DNA of 64,000 bases from Aggregatilineales bacterium (GCA_029976025.1 JARKNX010000021.1:1-64000); one strand, 5' to 3'; shown: positions 41,310 through 51,282, numbered from the stretch's first letter. The notes: a model not told the origin generated them from the letters alone. Numbers and translations: made by a program.

Positions 41310-43772
41310 ATGATCGAAAACTGGCTGGTCCCAACGCTGGCGCTGCTGCCGGTGCTGGCCGGGGTCCTGTGGGGAGTCGGGGTTCCCTGGGCGCTGGTTG
41401 TGCTGCCCCGGCGCGACTGGCGTTGCCCGGTCATGGTTGCCGCGGTCGGGCTGGCGCTGGGAGCGGTGTTACTCACGGCGGGTATGTTCGTGCTGGGCAC
41501 GCTGGGCACGATCACCGCCGGCGGGACGGTCGCCCTCGGCGCGGGGATGGCGGCGGTCGGCGCGGCGCTGGCCTGGCGCCGCCGGAAGTCCGACCCCGGA
41601 CCGGCCCCGGAGTCCGCGCCGCTGGCGGCCTGGGAGCGGCTGATTGTGGCCCTGCTGGTTATCGCCGTGCTGGCCCGCCTCCTGCGAACGGCTTACTGGC
41701 CGTTCGCCGCTTACGATCCGCTGTGGGTCTTCGGTTACAACGGGCGCGTCTTCACCCTGACCGGCCAGATTCCGCAGACGACCGGCTACTACCCCCAGCT
41801 TCTGGCCCTGCTGTACGCCTTCGGGCAGATGGTCTGGGGCGGCATCAATGACCACGCCGCCCGCGCCATCATCCCCCTGTTCGCGCTGGGGAGCATCCTG
41901 GCCGCTTACCTGCTGGGGGCGCGCCTCCTCTCCGAGGACCGGATCAGGGGCCGCCGGCTGGGGCTGCTGACCGCCTTCCTGTGGACGGCTTACCCCCTGC
42001 ACGCTGACTGGTCTCGCTTCGGCGATCTGGAGATCCCGCTAACCTTCTTCTTCACGCTGGCCGCCCTGTTCTTCCTGCTGGCCTGGCGGGAGGAGTCGCG
42101 GCTCCGCTGGCGGTACGCGGCTGTCGCCGGGCTGATGCTCGGCGGGGCGATGTGGACCAAGCCGACGGCGGGGGCGCTGGTGTGGGGCATCCTGCTGCTC
42201 CTGCTGGTGGAGGCCGTCCGGCTGCGCCTGGACTGGCGGCGGCTGTGGCCGCGCGTCCGGATCGTGCTGCTGACCGGGCTGGCCGCCGCGCCCATCGGCG
42301 GCATGTGGTATCTGCGCAATCTGGCGCTGGGCCACCCGGCTGTGGTGTTCCCGGGGGCGTTCTGGCTGACCCAGGCCCAGCGCAGCGGACAGGAGCTGTT
42401 CTGGCCGCTGCTGGCGGCGAGTCTGCTGGCCGTCTGGCTGGCGGCGCAGCCGGACAGGCCGCGCCCGGACCTGCGGCTGCTGCTGCCGGGCCTGGCGCTG
42501 ATGCTCCTCGGCGCGCTGCCTTCGGCGGGGCTGCCCGCGGCGGCGTTCCATCCGGTGGTGACCCGCCGCCTGACCGGCCCGGAAGTTGCCGCGATCCTGA
42601 TCGGGCTGGCGCTGTACGCGGCAGCGGTTATCCGCTGGTGGCGGGCCGGGGGAAATGCGCAGATTGGCCGCGCTGCTCCCCGGGATGCGCTGGGAGTCGT
42701 CCTGCTCATCCTGCCTTACTGGTTGACCTGGTTCTGGTCCTATTCCTACCACCCCCGGCTGGCCTTTGCCATCGTGCCCCTGCAGATCCTCCTGATCGCC
42801 GCCCTGGCCCTCAAGGCTGCCGGAGCCGCTGGCGGCCGTCTGTGCCTTGTGCCGCGCGGGCGGCAGCGGCTGGCGGCGGCGCTGCTCGTCCTGCTGGCCC
42901 TGCCTGGCCTGTGGATCACTCTGGAGGACACCGTCCCCCACCTCATCGCCGGCGATCTGCCCGACGACGATGCCAAACAGCTCGCCTCCAATTACGCGCT
43001 GGCGCGCACCGTATTTCTGTTGCGGAGGGAGATCGACGCCAGCGACCGCCCGGTGCGCATCGTCGCGCCGGGGGACCTGCGACTGCCCTTCTTCTTCCCC
43101 GATCTGCCCGTTACCACCGATCCGGTCACCGATCTGGCCGTCCTCGATGAGGGCGTGACGCACTTCATTGACGGCTTCGAGGCCGGCCTGGCCTACGACG
43201 CAATCGGGCAGGGCGTGAATCCGGCCCGCGGCGCGATGGGCCTGTCCTGGCTGGCTGAGCCGCTGGCCCACGAATGGGACGGCGACTTTTACTACGATGT
43301 CTACCGGATTGACACGTCCCGCCGCCACCAGCCGCAGACCTTCAACGGCTATCTGGAGGATCGGGTCCTGTACCCCTTCGCTGAGGTGCTCGGCTACAGC
43401 ATGACCGGCCTCGACTTCTGGCCGGGCCGGCGCATCATCCTCAATATTGTGTTTCATGTGCTGGAAGAAACCGACCGGGATTACACGATCTACCTGCATG
43501 TGATGGAAGGCGACCGGCTTGTGGCGACCTGGGATCATGTGCCCGGCAACGCCCGCTACCCGACCTCGCTCTGGCAGGCGGGAGAGTACATCGAAGACCG
43601 GGCCTGGGTGGAGCTTGGCGACGATGTGTCGCCCGGCACCTACCGCGTGGAGATGGGTTTTTACGACCTGGCGACCGGAGAGCGCGTGCCCGCCCGCGTC
43701 GGAAGTCGCACTGCCGACGGCTTCTTGCTGGTGCCCGTCATTAACAAACTGGTCAGCCCGCCGGCCCAGTAA
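41310..43772 (+). CDS. GT39/ArnT-like membrane glycosyltransferase
   Basis: An 820-residue GT-C-type protein with about twelve helices. A likely catalytic Asp lies in YDPLWVFGYNGR after the second or third segment, and DWSRFGDLEIPLTFFF and WTKPTAGALVWGI match the GT39 style (dolichol/undecaprenyl-phosphate-sugar transferases). The C-terminal 200 residues are an extracytoplasmic beta domain resembling that of the preceding gene (ARYPTSLWQAGEYIEDRAWV, then TYRVEMGFYDLATG). It begins 166 bp after the DUF2723 gene and probably belongs to the same surface-glycan pathway. The donor and acceptor are not known. Confidence 0.78.
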   Translation: MIENWLVPTLALLPVLAGVLWGVGVPWALVVLPRRDWRCPVMVAAVGLALGAVLLTAGMFVLGTLGTITAGGTVALGAGMAAVGAALAWRRRKSDPGPAPESAPLAAWERLIVALLVIAVLARLLRTAYWPFAAYDPLWVFGYNGRVFTLTGQIPQTTGYYPQLLALLYAFGQMVWGGINDHAARAIIPLFALGSILAAYLLGARLLSEDRIRGRRLGLLTAFLWTAYPLHADWSRFGDLEIPLTFFFTLAALFFLLAWREESRLRWRYAAVAGLMLGGAMWTKPTAGALVWGILLLLLVEAVRLRLDWRRLWPRVRIVLLTGLAAAPIGGMWYLRNLALGHPAVVFPGAFWLTQAQRSGQELFWPLLAASLLAVWLAAQPDRPRPDLRLLLPGLALMLLGALPSAGLPAAAFHPVVTRRLTGPEVAAILIGLALYAAAVIRWWRAGGNAQIGRAAPRDALGVVLLILPYWLTWFWSYSYHPRLAFAIVPLQILLIAALALKAAGAAGGRLCLVPRGRQRLAAALLVLLALPGLWITLEDTVPHLIAGDLPDDDAKQLASNYALARTVFLLRREIDASDRPVRIVAPGDLRLPFFFPDLPVTTDPVTDLAVLDEGVTHFIDGFEAGLAYDAIGQGVNPARGAMGLSWLAEPLAHEWDGDFYYDVYRIDTSRRHQPQTFNGYLEDRVLYPFAEVLGYSMTGLDFWPGRRIILNIVFHVLEETDRDYTIYLHVMEGDRLVATWDHVPGNARYPTSLWQAGEYIEDRAWVELGDDVSPGTYRVEMGFYDLATGERVPARVGSRTADGFLLVPVINKLVSPPAQ

Positions 43773-43815
43773 AAATTACCCGAATAAATAAGATGCGCTT
43801 CCTGTTCAATCTGCC

Positions 43816-43821
43816 TATAAT
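43816..43821 (+). promoter_or_regulatory. Perfect -10 upstream of the sensor kinase gene
   Basis: TATAAT, 60 bp before the GTG at 43881. The hexamer 17 bp upstream (ATGCGC) is not a good -35. Confidence 0.35.
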
Positions 43822-43880
43822 CATCAGTCAGATGGACGTTGTTTCTGCGCCTGCGAATAAGCGGGATATCCGGGATAGCC

Positions 43881-46199
43881 GTGTCTAACCTTTACGCGCT
43901 CCTCCTGCTGATCAGCGCGGCCGGGCTGGTGTACGTGGCCTGGCAAGTCTCCCGCCAGTTGCCTCAGCCCGGGCAACGGTTCTTCATCCTGTTTCTGCTG
44001 GCGACAGCCTTCTGGATGTTCGGGTACAGTCTCCAGCTTATCGTGCCCGATCAGGAATTCACCTATTTCTGGGCGCGGGCCAAGTGGCTGGGCCGGCTTT
44101 ATGTGACGCCGCTGTGGCTGATCTTCGTCATCATCTACACCGGCCCCGACAATGGCTGGCGGCGTCCCCCGTCAAAGTTGCTCCTGGCGGCGCTGCTCGG
44201 CATCCCCATCCTCATTATGATCCTGATCTGGACTACGGGCGCCCACGGCTTCTTCTGGACCCAGCGCCAGCTTCAGGCTGAGTCGGGCTTTTTGCGGTTC
44301 ATGATCGGCGAAGGGCCGCTGGTAGTCCCTTATATCCTTTACGCGACTGCGCTCCGGCTGGTGACGCTGGTTATTCTCGTCCACACCCTGCGCGATATCC
44401 ATCTGCAACGCCGCTACCAGAATACTGTGCTGGCGCTGGGGACGGTCTTCACCCTGCTGATCAGCGCGATGGATATCTCAAACGTGCTTATACCGCAGAT
44501 AAGCATCCAACTGGCCCCGGCGGCCTCCGGAATGGCGGCTTTCCTCTTTTACTGGGTGATATATCCCGGCCGCCTGCTGGACATAACCCCGTTCACGCGC
44601 AGCGAAATTGTCGAGAGCATGAGCGACGGCGTGATCATCTTCGACGCGGCGAACCGCATCATCGACTTCAACCCGGCGGCGGAACGGCTGACCGGCCTGG
44701 TGGCCGCTGCTGTGGTTGGCCAGCCCGGCGAGACGGCGCTGAGCGCCCTGCCAGAAGCCGCTGTGCCTTACACGGGCGCCCGCCGCGCCCATGCCGAAGT
44801 CCCTTTCCAGCGCGGCAATCAGCGCCTGGCCCTCGATCTCACCCTGATCCCGCTGACCGACCGCTTTGGGAGTACTTCCGGGCGGATGGTCATGATCCGC
44901 GACGTGACCGGCGAGAAGCAGTCGGCGGCGGTCCTGCGGCAGGCACTGGTGCGCTCCCATGTCCTGTATCAGGCCAGCACGTCGCTGATTGCCTTTGAGA
45001 ATCTCTCGGCCCTGCTGCGTAACGTGGTCTACGCTGTCGTGGATGCTTTATCGGCCTACTGGGTGTGTGTGATCGGCTTCGGCCCCGGCGAGGAGCAGGT
45101 CATTACCCACATGGTCAACGGCGGCCCGGGAGCCGGCGAGGTCTCCCTGCCGACGGATGAGATGCTGCTTTCCGGCCTGGTTGGCCAGGCGCTGGAAACG
45201 ATGGAGCCGGTCTTTTCGCCGCGCACTATGCTCCGTGATCCACGACAGGGGGCGGTGACAGCCAAATGGCGCGAGGATAACGGCCTCGGCCCGATCATCG
45301 TCGTCCCCCTGCGTTACCGGGACCGGACCTTCGGGGCGATGCTGGCGGCGAACCGCCTCGACGACGCCGACTTCAGCCACCAGGATGTCGAGCTTATGAT
45401 TGTCCTGGCCAGCCAGGCCTCTGTCGCCATCGGCAACGCCCGCCTGCTGGAGACGGTGCAGCAGTATGCCGCCGAGCTGGAGGAGCGCAACCGCGAGCTG
45501 GATGCCTACAGCCATACGGTCGCCCATGATCTGAAGAAGCCGCTGACGTATATGCTCGGCTACGGCGATCTGCTCAACGAGGACGAGCGGCTGCCGGCTG
45601 ATGCGCGCCTCTACGCCGCCCAGATCAGCCAGGCTGCTCACAAGATGAACAATATGGTCGAGAACCTGCTGCTCCTGGCCCGGCTCCGCCAATCGGAGAC
45701 CGTGCTGGAGCCGGTCCCGCTGGGACCTGTGGTGCAGGCGGCGGTGGAGCGCTTCGCCGACGATCTGGCTGAGCGGGGAGTCCGGCTGGAAATTGAGCCG
45801 GAGATGCCGTCCGTGCTTGGCAATGCCGGCTGGCTGGAGGAGGTCTACGCCAACCTGCTCAGCAATGCTATCAAGTACATCGGGCGGGATAACCCGGATC
45901 CCTGGGTGGCGATTCGCGCCCGCCAGATCGGGGAGGAAGTGTACTGTGAAGTGTGCGATAATGGGCGGGGGATTGCGCCGGAAGACCAGAAGAAGCTGTT
46001 CAAGCTGTTCTCGCGCTTTCATGTCGATCAGGCGGCGGGATATGGCCTGGGGCTTTCCATCGTCATGCGCATCATCACCAAGCTGAACGGCCTGATCGGT
46101 GTGGAGAGCGCGCCGGGGCAGGGCAGTACCTTCTGGTTCACGCTGCCGGCGGCGCCTCCTCCGGCGGAGCCAGCCGCTAATTCCGGGCTGGCGGAATAA
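43881..46199 (+). CDS. 7TM-PAS-GAF sensor histidine kinase
   Basis: A 772-residue membrane sensor kinase. The N-terminal 220 residues hold seven hydrophobic segments, matching the 7TM domain of one histidine kinase class. A PAS domain follows (about 235-340, DGVIIFDAANRIIDFNPAAE), then a GAF-like domain (about 370-520), then HisKA with His549 (TVAHDLKKPLT), and a HATPase domain (LLSNAIKYIG, DNGRGIAPED, GYGLGLSIV). No receiver or output gene is adjacent, so its partner is unknown. A GTG at 43881 is chosen because the first helix begins there; longer starts add non-conserved residues. Confidence 0.85.
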   Translation: MSNLYALLLLISAAGLVYVAWQVSRQLPQPGQRFFILFLLATAFWMFGYSLQLIVPDQEFTYFWARAKWLGRLYVTPLWLIFVIIYTGPDNGWRRPPSKLLLAALLGIPILIMILIWTTGAHGFFWTQRQLQAESGFLRFMIGEGPLVVPYILYATALRLVTLVILVHTLRDIHLQRRYQNTVLALGTVFTLLISAMDISNVLIPQISIQLAPAASGMAAFLFYWVIYPGRLLDITPFTRSEIVESMSDGVIIFDAANRIIDFNPAAERLTGLVAAAVVGQPGETALSALPEAAVPYTGARRAHAEVPFQRGNQRLALDLTLIPLTDRFGSTSGRMVMIRDVTGEKQSAAVLRQALVRSHVLYQASTSLIAFENLSALLRNVVYAVVDALSAYWVCVIGFGPGEEQVITHMVNGGPGAGEVSLPTDEMLLSGLVGQALETMEPVFSPRTMLRDPRQGAVTAKWREDNGLGPIIVVPLRYRDRTFGAMLAANRLDDADFSHQDVELMIVLASQASVAIGNARLLETVQQYAAELEERNRELDAYSHTVAHDLKKPLTYMLGYGDLLNEDERLPADARLYAAQISQAAHKMNNMVENLLLLARLRQSETVLEPVPLGPVVQAAVERFADDLAERGVRLEIEPEMPSVLGNAGWLEEVYANLLSNAIKYIGRDNPDPWVAIRARQIGEEVYCEVCDNGRGIAPEDQKKLFKLFSRFHVDQAAGYGLGLSIVMRIITKLNGLIGVESAPGQGSTFWFTLPAAPPPAEPAANSGLAE

Positions 46200-46200
46200 A

Positions 46201-46229
46201 TAGACTTACCCCGTACGATTTGTTACAAT
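46201..46229 (+). promoter_or_regulatory. Possible distal promoter of nuoGHI
   Basis: TAGACT (46201-46206), a 17-bp spacer and TACAAT (46224-46229) within GTTACAATAGG. This element is also seen upstream of nuoN and, in part, nuoJ. It would give a ~260-nt leader. Confidence 0.4.
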
Positions 46230-46372
46230 AGGCGGGGGCTGGCCGGCAGCTCTGGCTGTCGGGGGCGAAAAATCGGGGACCGTGGGGACGCCAGAATCGC
46301 CCGCGTCCTGGCGGTTCAAGTGCTGTTTGCCGCTGAAGCGCCCTGCGATCGCGAACAGGCCGGACAAGTATG

Positions 46373-46401
46373 TTGACCGGGGGGCGAAACCGGCGCATAA
46401 T
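46373..46401 (+). promoter_or_regulatory. Proximal promoter of nuoGHI
   Basis: TTGACC (46373-46378), a 17-bp spacer and CATAAT (46396-46401), each five of six matches to consensus. The start would be near 46408, about 92 nt before nuoG. The element overlaps the shared TGACCGGGGGGC word also found upstream of nuoJ. Confidence 0.55.
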
Positions 46402-46499
46402 CCGTGTTTATCCCCCGCCATCGGCCGGTTGTAGCGGCCTGGCGTCACCCGCTGTACTCTGACTGGATGGCAACCATTCGGGAAGCAAAAGGCGAACGA

Positions 46500-49103
46500 A
46501 TGACTGAAAACACAGTAACCCTGCACATTGATGGAACCCCCTACCAGATGCCGGAAGGCATGAACCTGGTGGACGCGGCGCGCATCTATGCCGGCATTGA
46601 GATTCCGATTTTCTGCTACCATCCCAAGATGGAGCCGGTCGGCATGTGCCGGATGTGCCTGGTGGATATCGGGTTTGAGGCGCGCGACCGGGCTACCGGC
46701 GAGCCTGTGCTGAATCCCGACGGCACGCCGCAGGTGCGCTGGGGGCGCAAGCTGGAGACGGGCTGCACCACCCGCGTCACCGCCGGGATGCACATCCGCA
46801 CTAAAACTCAGGCTGTCACCAAGGCCCGCAAGGACATACTGGAATTCCTGCTCAGCAGCCACCCGCTGGATTGTCCGATCTGCGACAAGGGCGGCGAGTG
46901 CCCGCTGCAGGACCTGACCATGCGCCACGGGCCGGGCACCAGCCGGATGGCCTTTGACGAAAAGAAGAGGCTGGGCAAGCACCTGCCGCTGGGCGATCTG
47001 ATCGTCCTGGATTGCGAGCGGTGTATCCAGTGTGCCCGCTGCATCCGCTTTCAGGCGGAGGTCGTCGGCGACGATGTGCTGGCCTTCCACGAACGGGCCC
47101 GCTCCCTGCAGATCATCAGCATCAGCGATCCGCCGTTTGATACGTATTTCGGCGGCAACACAGCCGATGTCTGCCCGGTCGGGGCGCTGACCACGGTCGA
47201 TTTCCGCTTCGGCGCCCGCCCGTGGGAGATGGAGAATATCCCCAGCATCTCGCCGCACGGCCCGGTTGGCGAGAATATCGCCCTCGGCGTCCGGCTGGAC
47301 CGCGATTCTGGCGGCGTCAAGCGCGTCAAGCGCGTCCTGCCGCGCCAGAACGAAGAAGTCAACGAAATCTGGATTTCGGATAAGACCCGCTTCGGGCATC
47401 ATTTCACGCTCAGCCCCGACCGCTTGCAAACGCCGCTGCTCCGCAAGCGCGGCGAGCTGGTCGAAGCGTCGTGGTCGGACGCGATCAAGGCGGCCGCCAA
47501 AGCGGTCAAAGAGGCCGGCAACCGCGTCGGCATCATCGCCGGGCCGATGATGACTAACGAGGACCTGTATATGCTGCGCGGGCTGGCCGGGCACGTGGGC
47601 AGCCGCAAGCTCGGCGTCTGGCCGCCCAACCTGGGCGACCCCGATCCGGTCGCCGAAGTCGGCATCGCCGCCGGCTCGCGCCTGACCGCGCTGGGCAAAG
47701 GCGACGCCGTGCTCGTGATCGCCTCCGATCTGGAGGAAGAAGCGCCGATCTGGTTCCTGCAAGCCAAGCAGGCCGCCGATCGGGGCGCGCACCTGGTGGT
47801 CGCCAATATGCGCACCACCAAGCTGGATCGCTACGCCGGGCACGTGATCGCCTACGACTTCAACGAGGGCGTGGATGTCCTCAACGGCCTGACGGCGGCG
47901 GCGATCAGCCATCGCTGGACGAACAGGAGCGCGCTGGAGCGTGTCAACGGATATGACGAGTTAACCGCGGCCCTCAAGGGCACGCGCCAGCCTTACAAAG
48001 AAGCCGCCGAAGCCATGGCGAAGGCCCGCAACCTGGTGGTCTTCGTCGGCGACGATGGCCTGGACCCGGAGGGGCATACTGCGTTGCTGCGGGCGGCGGC
48101 CAACTTCCTGATCATCACCGGGCACGCCGGGCAGCTCAATAACGGCCTGGTCCCCGTCTGGCCAGGAGCCAACACGCAGGGCGCCTTCGATCTGGGCTTC
48201 AGCAGCGAAAACACCCGCGCCATGCTCAAGAACCCGCCGGAAGTGTTGATTCTGGCCGGCGCGCCGGCGGCCGCCGATCCGGCCTATGCCGCGCTGCTGG
48301 ATCGCGTGGAGACCGTGATCAGCCTGACGATGTTCCACAATGCCGCCGCCGGGGCGGACGCCCCGACGACCGCCGTCGTCCTGCCCATCCAGAGCTTCGC
48401 CGAGCGCGATGGCACGTTCACCAGCGCCATGCGCCGCGTGCAGCGCTTCTATACTGCGCACGGCCCGGCGGGCCAGAGCCTGCCGGCCTGGGAAGCAGTC
48501 GGCCTGATCGGCGAGAGGCTGGGTATGCCCCGGCCGCCGCGCAGCAGCGCCCTGGTCATGCAGGCCCTGACCGAAGAAGTGCGCCTGTACAGCGAGATGA
48601 CCTACCCGGCCCTGGCGCGGGTCGCCGAGCAGTTCCCGCCAATCGGGGCATCGCCGGATTTCTACGGCGGCGCGACGCGGTCTGCGGCGGGCGGCACCGG
48701 CATCGCCTGGCCGAGCCGGGCGGAGGGCAGGGGCAAGCTGACCGTCAAAGCCGTTCGCGCGCCGGAAGGCGTCAAGCCCGGCCCCGGCGAGCTGGTGATC
48801 TCCCCGGTGCGCCGCCTGTACGATCGCACGCCGGAGTTTTACACCGCCACCCTGATGCATGGGCGCATCCCGGAGCCGTTCGCCGCGGTCAACACGGCGG
48901 ACGCCAGCCGGCTGGGGATCGCCAATGGCGATTCGGTAGTCGTGCATGTGGCGGGCGCGGCTGTGCATGTCACGGCTGTGGTGGACAGCTACGCGCCGGA
49001 AGGCGTGGTGCTGCTGCCGCTCTACCTGAGCAGTGAGCCGATGCCGCTGGTTCCGCTGGCGGGCACGGTGGAGAAGATCACAGAGCCGGTCCCCGCTGAT
49101 TAA
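46500..49103 (+). CDS. nuoG: NADH-quinone oxidoreductase subunit G
   Basis: An 867-residue iron-sulfur subunit of the NADH module. The 2Fe-2S ligands are Cys39, Cys50, Cys53 and Cys89. The His-Cys3 cluster motif is His121, Cys125, Cys128, Cys134 (SSHPLDCPICDKGGEC). A 4Fe-4S cluster is ligated by Cys172, Cys175, Cys178 and Cys225 (DCERCIQCARC, VCPVGAL). The molybdopterin-type domain (about 240-860) has no visible cofactor role in complex I. ATG 46500 is preceded by AAAGGCG; a longer start at 46404 adds non-conserved residues. It leads the nuoGHI group, downstream of two promoter-like elements. Confidence 0.95.
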   Translation: MTENTVTLHIDGTPYQMPEGMNLVDAARIYAGIEIPIFCYHPKMEPVGMCRMCLVDIGFEARDRATGEPVLNPDGTPQVRWGRKLETGCTTRVTAGMHIRTKTQAVTKARKDILEFLLSSHPLDCPICDKGGECPLQDLTMRHGPGTSRMAFDEKKRLGKHLPLGDLIVLDCERCIQCARCIRFQAEVVGDDVLAFHERARSLQIISISDPPFDTYFGGNTADVCPVGALTTVDFRFGARPWEMENIPSISPHGPVGENIALGVRLDRDSGGVKRVKRVLPRQNEEVNEIWISDKTRFGHHFTLSPDRLQTPLLRKRGELVEASWSDAIKAAAKAVKEAGNRVGIIAGPMMTNEDLYMLRGLAGHVGSRKLGVWPPNLGDPDPVAEVGIAAGSRLTALGKGDAVLVIASDLEEEAPIWFLQAKQAADRGAHLVVANMRTTKLDRYAGHVIAYDFNEGVDVLNGLTAAAISHRWTNRSALERVNGYDELTAALKGTRQPYKEAAEAMAKARNLVVFVGDDGLDPEGHTALLRAAANFLIITGHAGQLNNGLVPVWPGANTQGAFDLGFSSENTRAMLKNPPEVLILAGAPAAADPAYAALLDRVETVISLTMFHNAAAGADAPTTAVVLPIQSFAERDGTFTSAMRRVQRFYTAHGPAGQSLPAWEAVGLIGERLGMPRPPRSSALVMQALTEEVRLYSEMTYPALARVAEQFPPIGASPDFYGGATRSAAGGTGIAWPSRAEGRGKLTVKAVRAPEGVKPGPGELVISPVRRLYDRTPEFYTATLMHGRIPEPFAAVNTADASRLGIANGDSVVVHVAGAAVHVTAVVDSYAPEGVVLLPLYLSSEPMPLVPLAGTVEKITEPVPAD

Positions 49104-49173
49104 GGGCTGTGCGCGCCCGGGGCGGGTTTGCCGGCCGGTACGACCGCCGGCAGTTTGAAGAAGGAAGAGCCGC

Positions 49174-50586
49174 ATGATCGATCCCAGTCTGATTGTCTCC
49201 TGCTCGGCCAGCACGGCGTGCAGCCTGGCCCATGCCATCATCATGAGCGTGCTGATCTTTGCCACGCTGATGGGCGGCTTCGCCTACACGACCTGGCTGG
49301 AACGACGGCTGGTCTCCCGCTTCCAGCACCGGGTTGGGCCGAACCGGGTCGGGCCGGCTGGCCTGCTCCAGCCCGTTGCCGATGGCATCAAGCTAATCTT
49401 CAAAGAAGACTTCATCCCGGCGGAGGCGGATAAAGCCATCTACCTGCTGGCCCCGATTCTCAAGGCGGTCCCGGCCCTGATTGTGCTGGCCGTGGTGCCG
49501 CTCGGCCCGCCGATCCTGATCCCGTGGTTTGACGGCCTGTGGTATCAGGTGCCGCTGGGCATCGCCGATGTCAATGTCGGCGTGCTGTGGCTGCTGGCGA
49601 TCACCAGCATCGGCACTTACGGCGTCGTGCTGGCCGGCTGGTCCAGCGGCAACAAGTACTCCATGCTCGGCGGCCTGCGTTCCAGCGCCCAGATGATCAG
49701 CTATGAGCTGAGCATGGGCCTCTCTATGCTGGTCCCGGTCATGATTGTCGGCAGCCTCTCCATTGCCGATATCATCAACGGGCAAACGGCGCCGCCAATT
49801 GTCGGCTGGTATCTCTGGCAGAATCCGCTGGCGGCGGCAGTACTGATGATCGCCATGCTGGCGGAGGTCAACCGCTCGCCCTTCGATATGCCGGAAGCGG
49901 AGTCGGAGCTGGTCGGCGGCTACCACACTGAGTACAGCGGCATGAAGTTCGCCCTGTTCTTCGCGGCGGAATACATCGGCATGATCGCCATCAGCGCTAT
50001 TGCCGCCTCGATGTTCTTCGGCGGTTATCACTGGCCGCTCCCGGCCACGTGGGCGCCGATCTTCGGGCCGGTCAATATGTTCATCAAAATCGTGCTGTTC
50101 CTCAGCGGCATGGTCTGGATACGGGCCACATTGCCCCGTATCCGCTATGACCGCCTGATGGCCTTCGGCTGGAAGGTGATGTTCCCGCTGGCGCTGCTGG
50201 CGCTGGCCTGGACGGCTGTCGTCCTGGTGGTGGCCGACATGGCGGAAGATCCGCTGGTCTACCAGCTCGTGGCCGGGCTGGTGATGGGCGTGGTCGCCCT
50301 GTTCCTGCTCATCTGGACGTGGCGGCGCAGCCAGCGCAGCGCCGCGCCCCTGGATGTCACCGATTCGCGCAACAGCGTCGGCTGGGCGATCGTGCATGCC
50401 ATTGGCGCGATTGTGGCGGCGCCCTTCGCCGTCTATGACTGGCTGATGGCGCACCGGGGCGGATTCTCGGGCCTGTGGGATGTCACCCGCCGGGAAGAAG
50501 CCGCGCGCCGCGCGGCCCGGGCCGCGGCCGCCGCCGCAGCAGCCGCTGAAGCAGAAGCACCGACGGATACAGATAACGCGGAGTGA
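49174..50586 (+). CDS. nuoH: NADH-quinone oxidoreductase subunit H with long C-terminal tail
   Basis: A 470-residue NuoH, which connects the peripheral and membrane arms and lines the quinone chamber. The family motifs RFQHRVGPNRVGPAGLLQP, KLIFKEDFIP and the NRSPFDMPEAESELV loop are intact. Usual NuoH proteins are about 320-360 residues; this one carries about 100 more at the C-terminus, with an additional hydrophobic stretch and an Ala/Glu-rich, probably cytoplasmic, tail (about 440-470). It lies 70 bp downstream of nuoG on the same strand. Confidence 0.94.
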   Translation: MIDPSLIVSCSASTACSLAHAIIMSVLIFATLMGGFAYTTWLERRLVSRFQHRVGPNRVGPAGLLQPVADGIKLIFKEDFIPAEADKAIYLLAPILKAVPALIVLAVVPLGPPILIPWFDGLWYQVPLGIADVNVGVLWLLAITSIGTYGVVLAGWSSGNKYSMLGGLRSSAQMISYELSMGLSMLVPVMIVGSLSIADIINGQTAPPIVGWYLWQNPLAAAVLMIAMLAEVNRSPFDMPEAESELVGGYHTEYSGMKFALFFAAEYIGMIAISAIAASMFFGGYHWPLPATWAPIFGPVNMFIKIVLFLSGMVWIRATLPRIRYDRLMAFGWKVMFPLALLALAWTAVVLVVADMAEDPLVYQLVAGLVMGVVALFLLIWTWRRSQRSAAPLDVTDSRNSVGWAIVHAIGAIVAAPFAVYDWLMAHRGGFSGLWDVTRREEAARRAARAAAAAAAAAEAEAPTDTDNAE

Positions 50587-50640
50587 TTATAAAAGCGACC
50601 GGTACGCGGGGGGAAGAGTCTCACTGAGAGGGAGTAACCT

Positions 50641-51135
50641 GTGAACCTGATACGCGGATTTGTGACAACTTTCAAATACCTGTTCCGCGAGCCGGTAACC
50701 TACCAGTATCCGGAGCAGGAACGCCCCTTCCGGGAGCGTTATAAGGGCCGTCACGCCCTCAAGCGTTACGACAACGGCCTGGAGAAGTGCATTGGCTGCG
50801 CGCTGTGCGCGGCGGCCTGCCCGGCGGACGCTATCTGGGTAGAAGCGGCGGAAAATACGGACGAAGTACGCTACAGCCCCGGCGAGCGTTACGCCAAGAC
50901 ATACGAGATCAACATGCTGCGCTGCATCTTTTGTGGCTATTGTGAGGACGCCTGCCCGACTGAAGCGATTGTGCTGGAGCATGAGCACCGGCTGAGCTTC
51001 ACCGACCGCCGGGACGCTATCTACACCAAGGCCGACCTGCTCGACCCCCCGTCGGACGGGGTTCCCGATACGCCGCAGCGTGTCCCTCCGGGGAGCTTTG
51101 ACCGCTCCATCCCGGATATGCAAAACCCGCTTTAG
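50641..51135 (+). CDS. nuoI: NADH-quinone oxidoreductase subunit I
   Basis: A 164-residue ferredoxin-type subunit with two 4Fe-4S clusters (N6a and N6b). The paired motifs CIGCALCAAACP and CIFCGYCEDACP are complete. It carries electrons along the peripheral arm to NuoB. The C-terminus is extended with a Pro/Asp-rich tail of about 35 residues. The start is GTG 50641. The group ends at a strong terminator 8-46 bp after its stop. Confidence 0.96.
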   Translation: MNLIRGFVTTFKYLFREPVTYQYPEQERPFRERYKGRHALKRYDNGLEKCIGCALCAAACPADAIWVEAAENTDEVRYSPGERYAKTYEINMLRCIFCGYCEDACPTEAIVLEHEHRLSFTDRRDAIYTKADLLDPPSDGVPDTPQRVPPGSFDRSIPDMQNPL

Positions 51136-51142
51136 GGTGTCC

Positions 51143-51181
51143 CAGCCGGTGCAAGCCTTTGCCGCTCCCGGCTGATTTTTT
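51143..51181 (+). terminator. Intrinsic terminator of nuoGHI
   Basis: The stem CAGCCGG (51143-51149) pairs with CCGGCTG (51168-51174) and is followed by A and six T (51176-51181). Confidence 0.85.
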
Positions 51182-51282
51182 GCCTGCCCGAAACGGCACA
51201 TGTCCCCTGATATTGCGCCGGGGACTCTCTATGCTGTTCGGGCTTTCGCTTAGTGACAAGAAGGAGGTTTCATAAACCCGAG

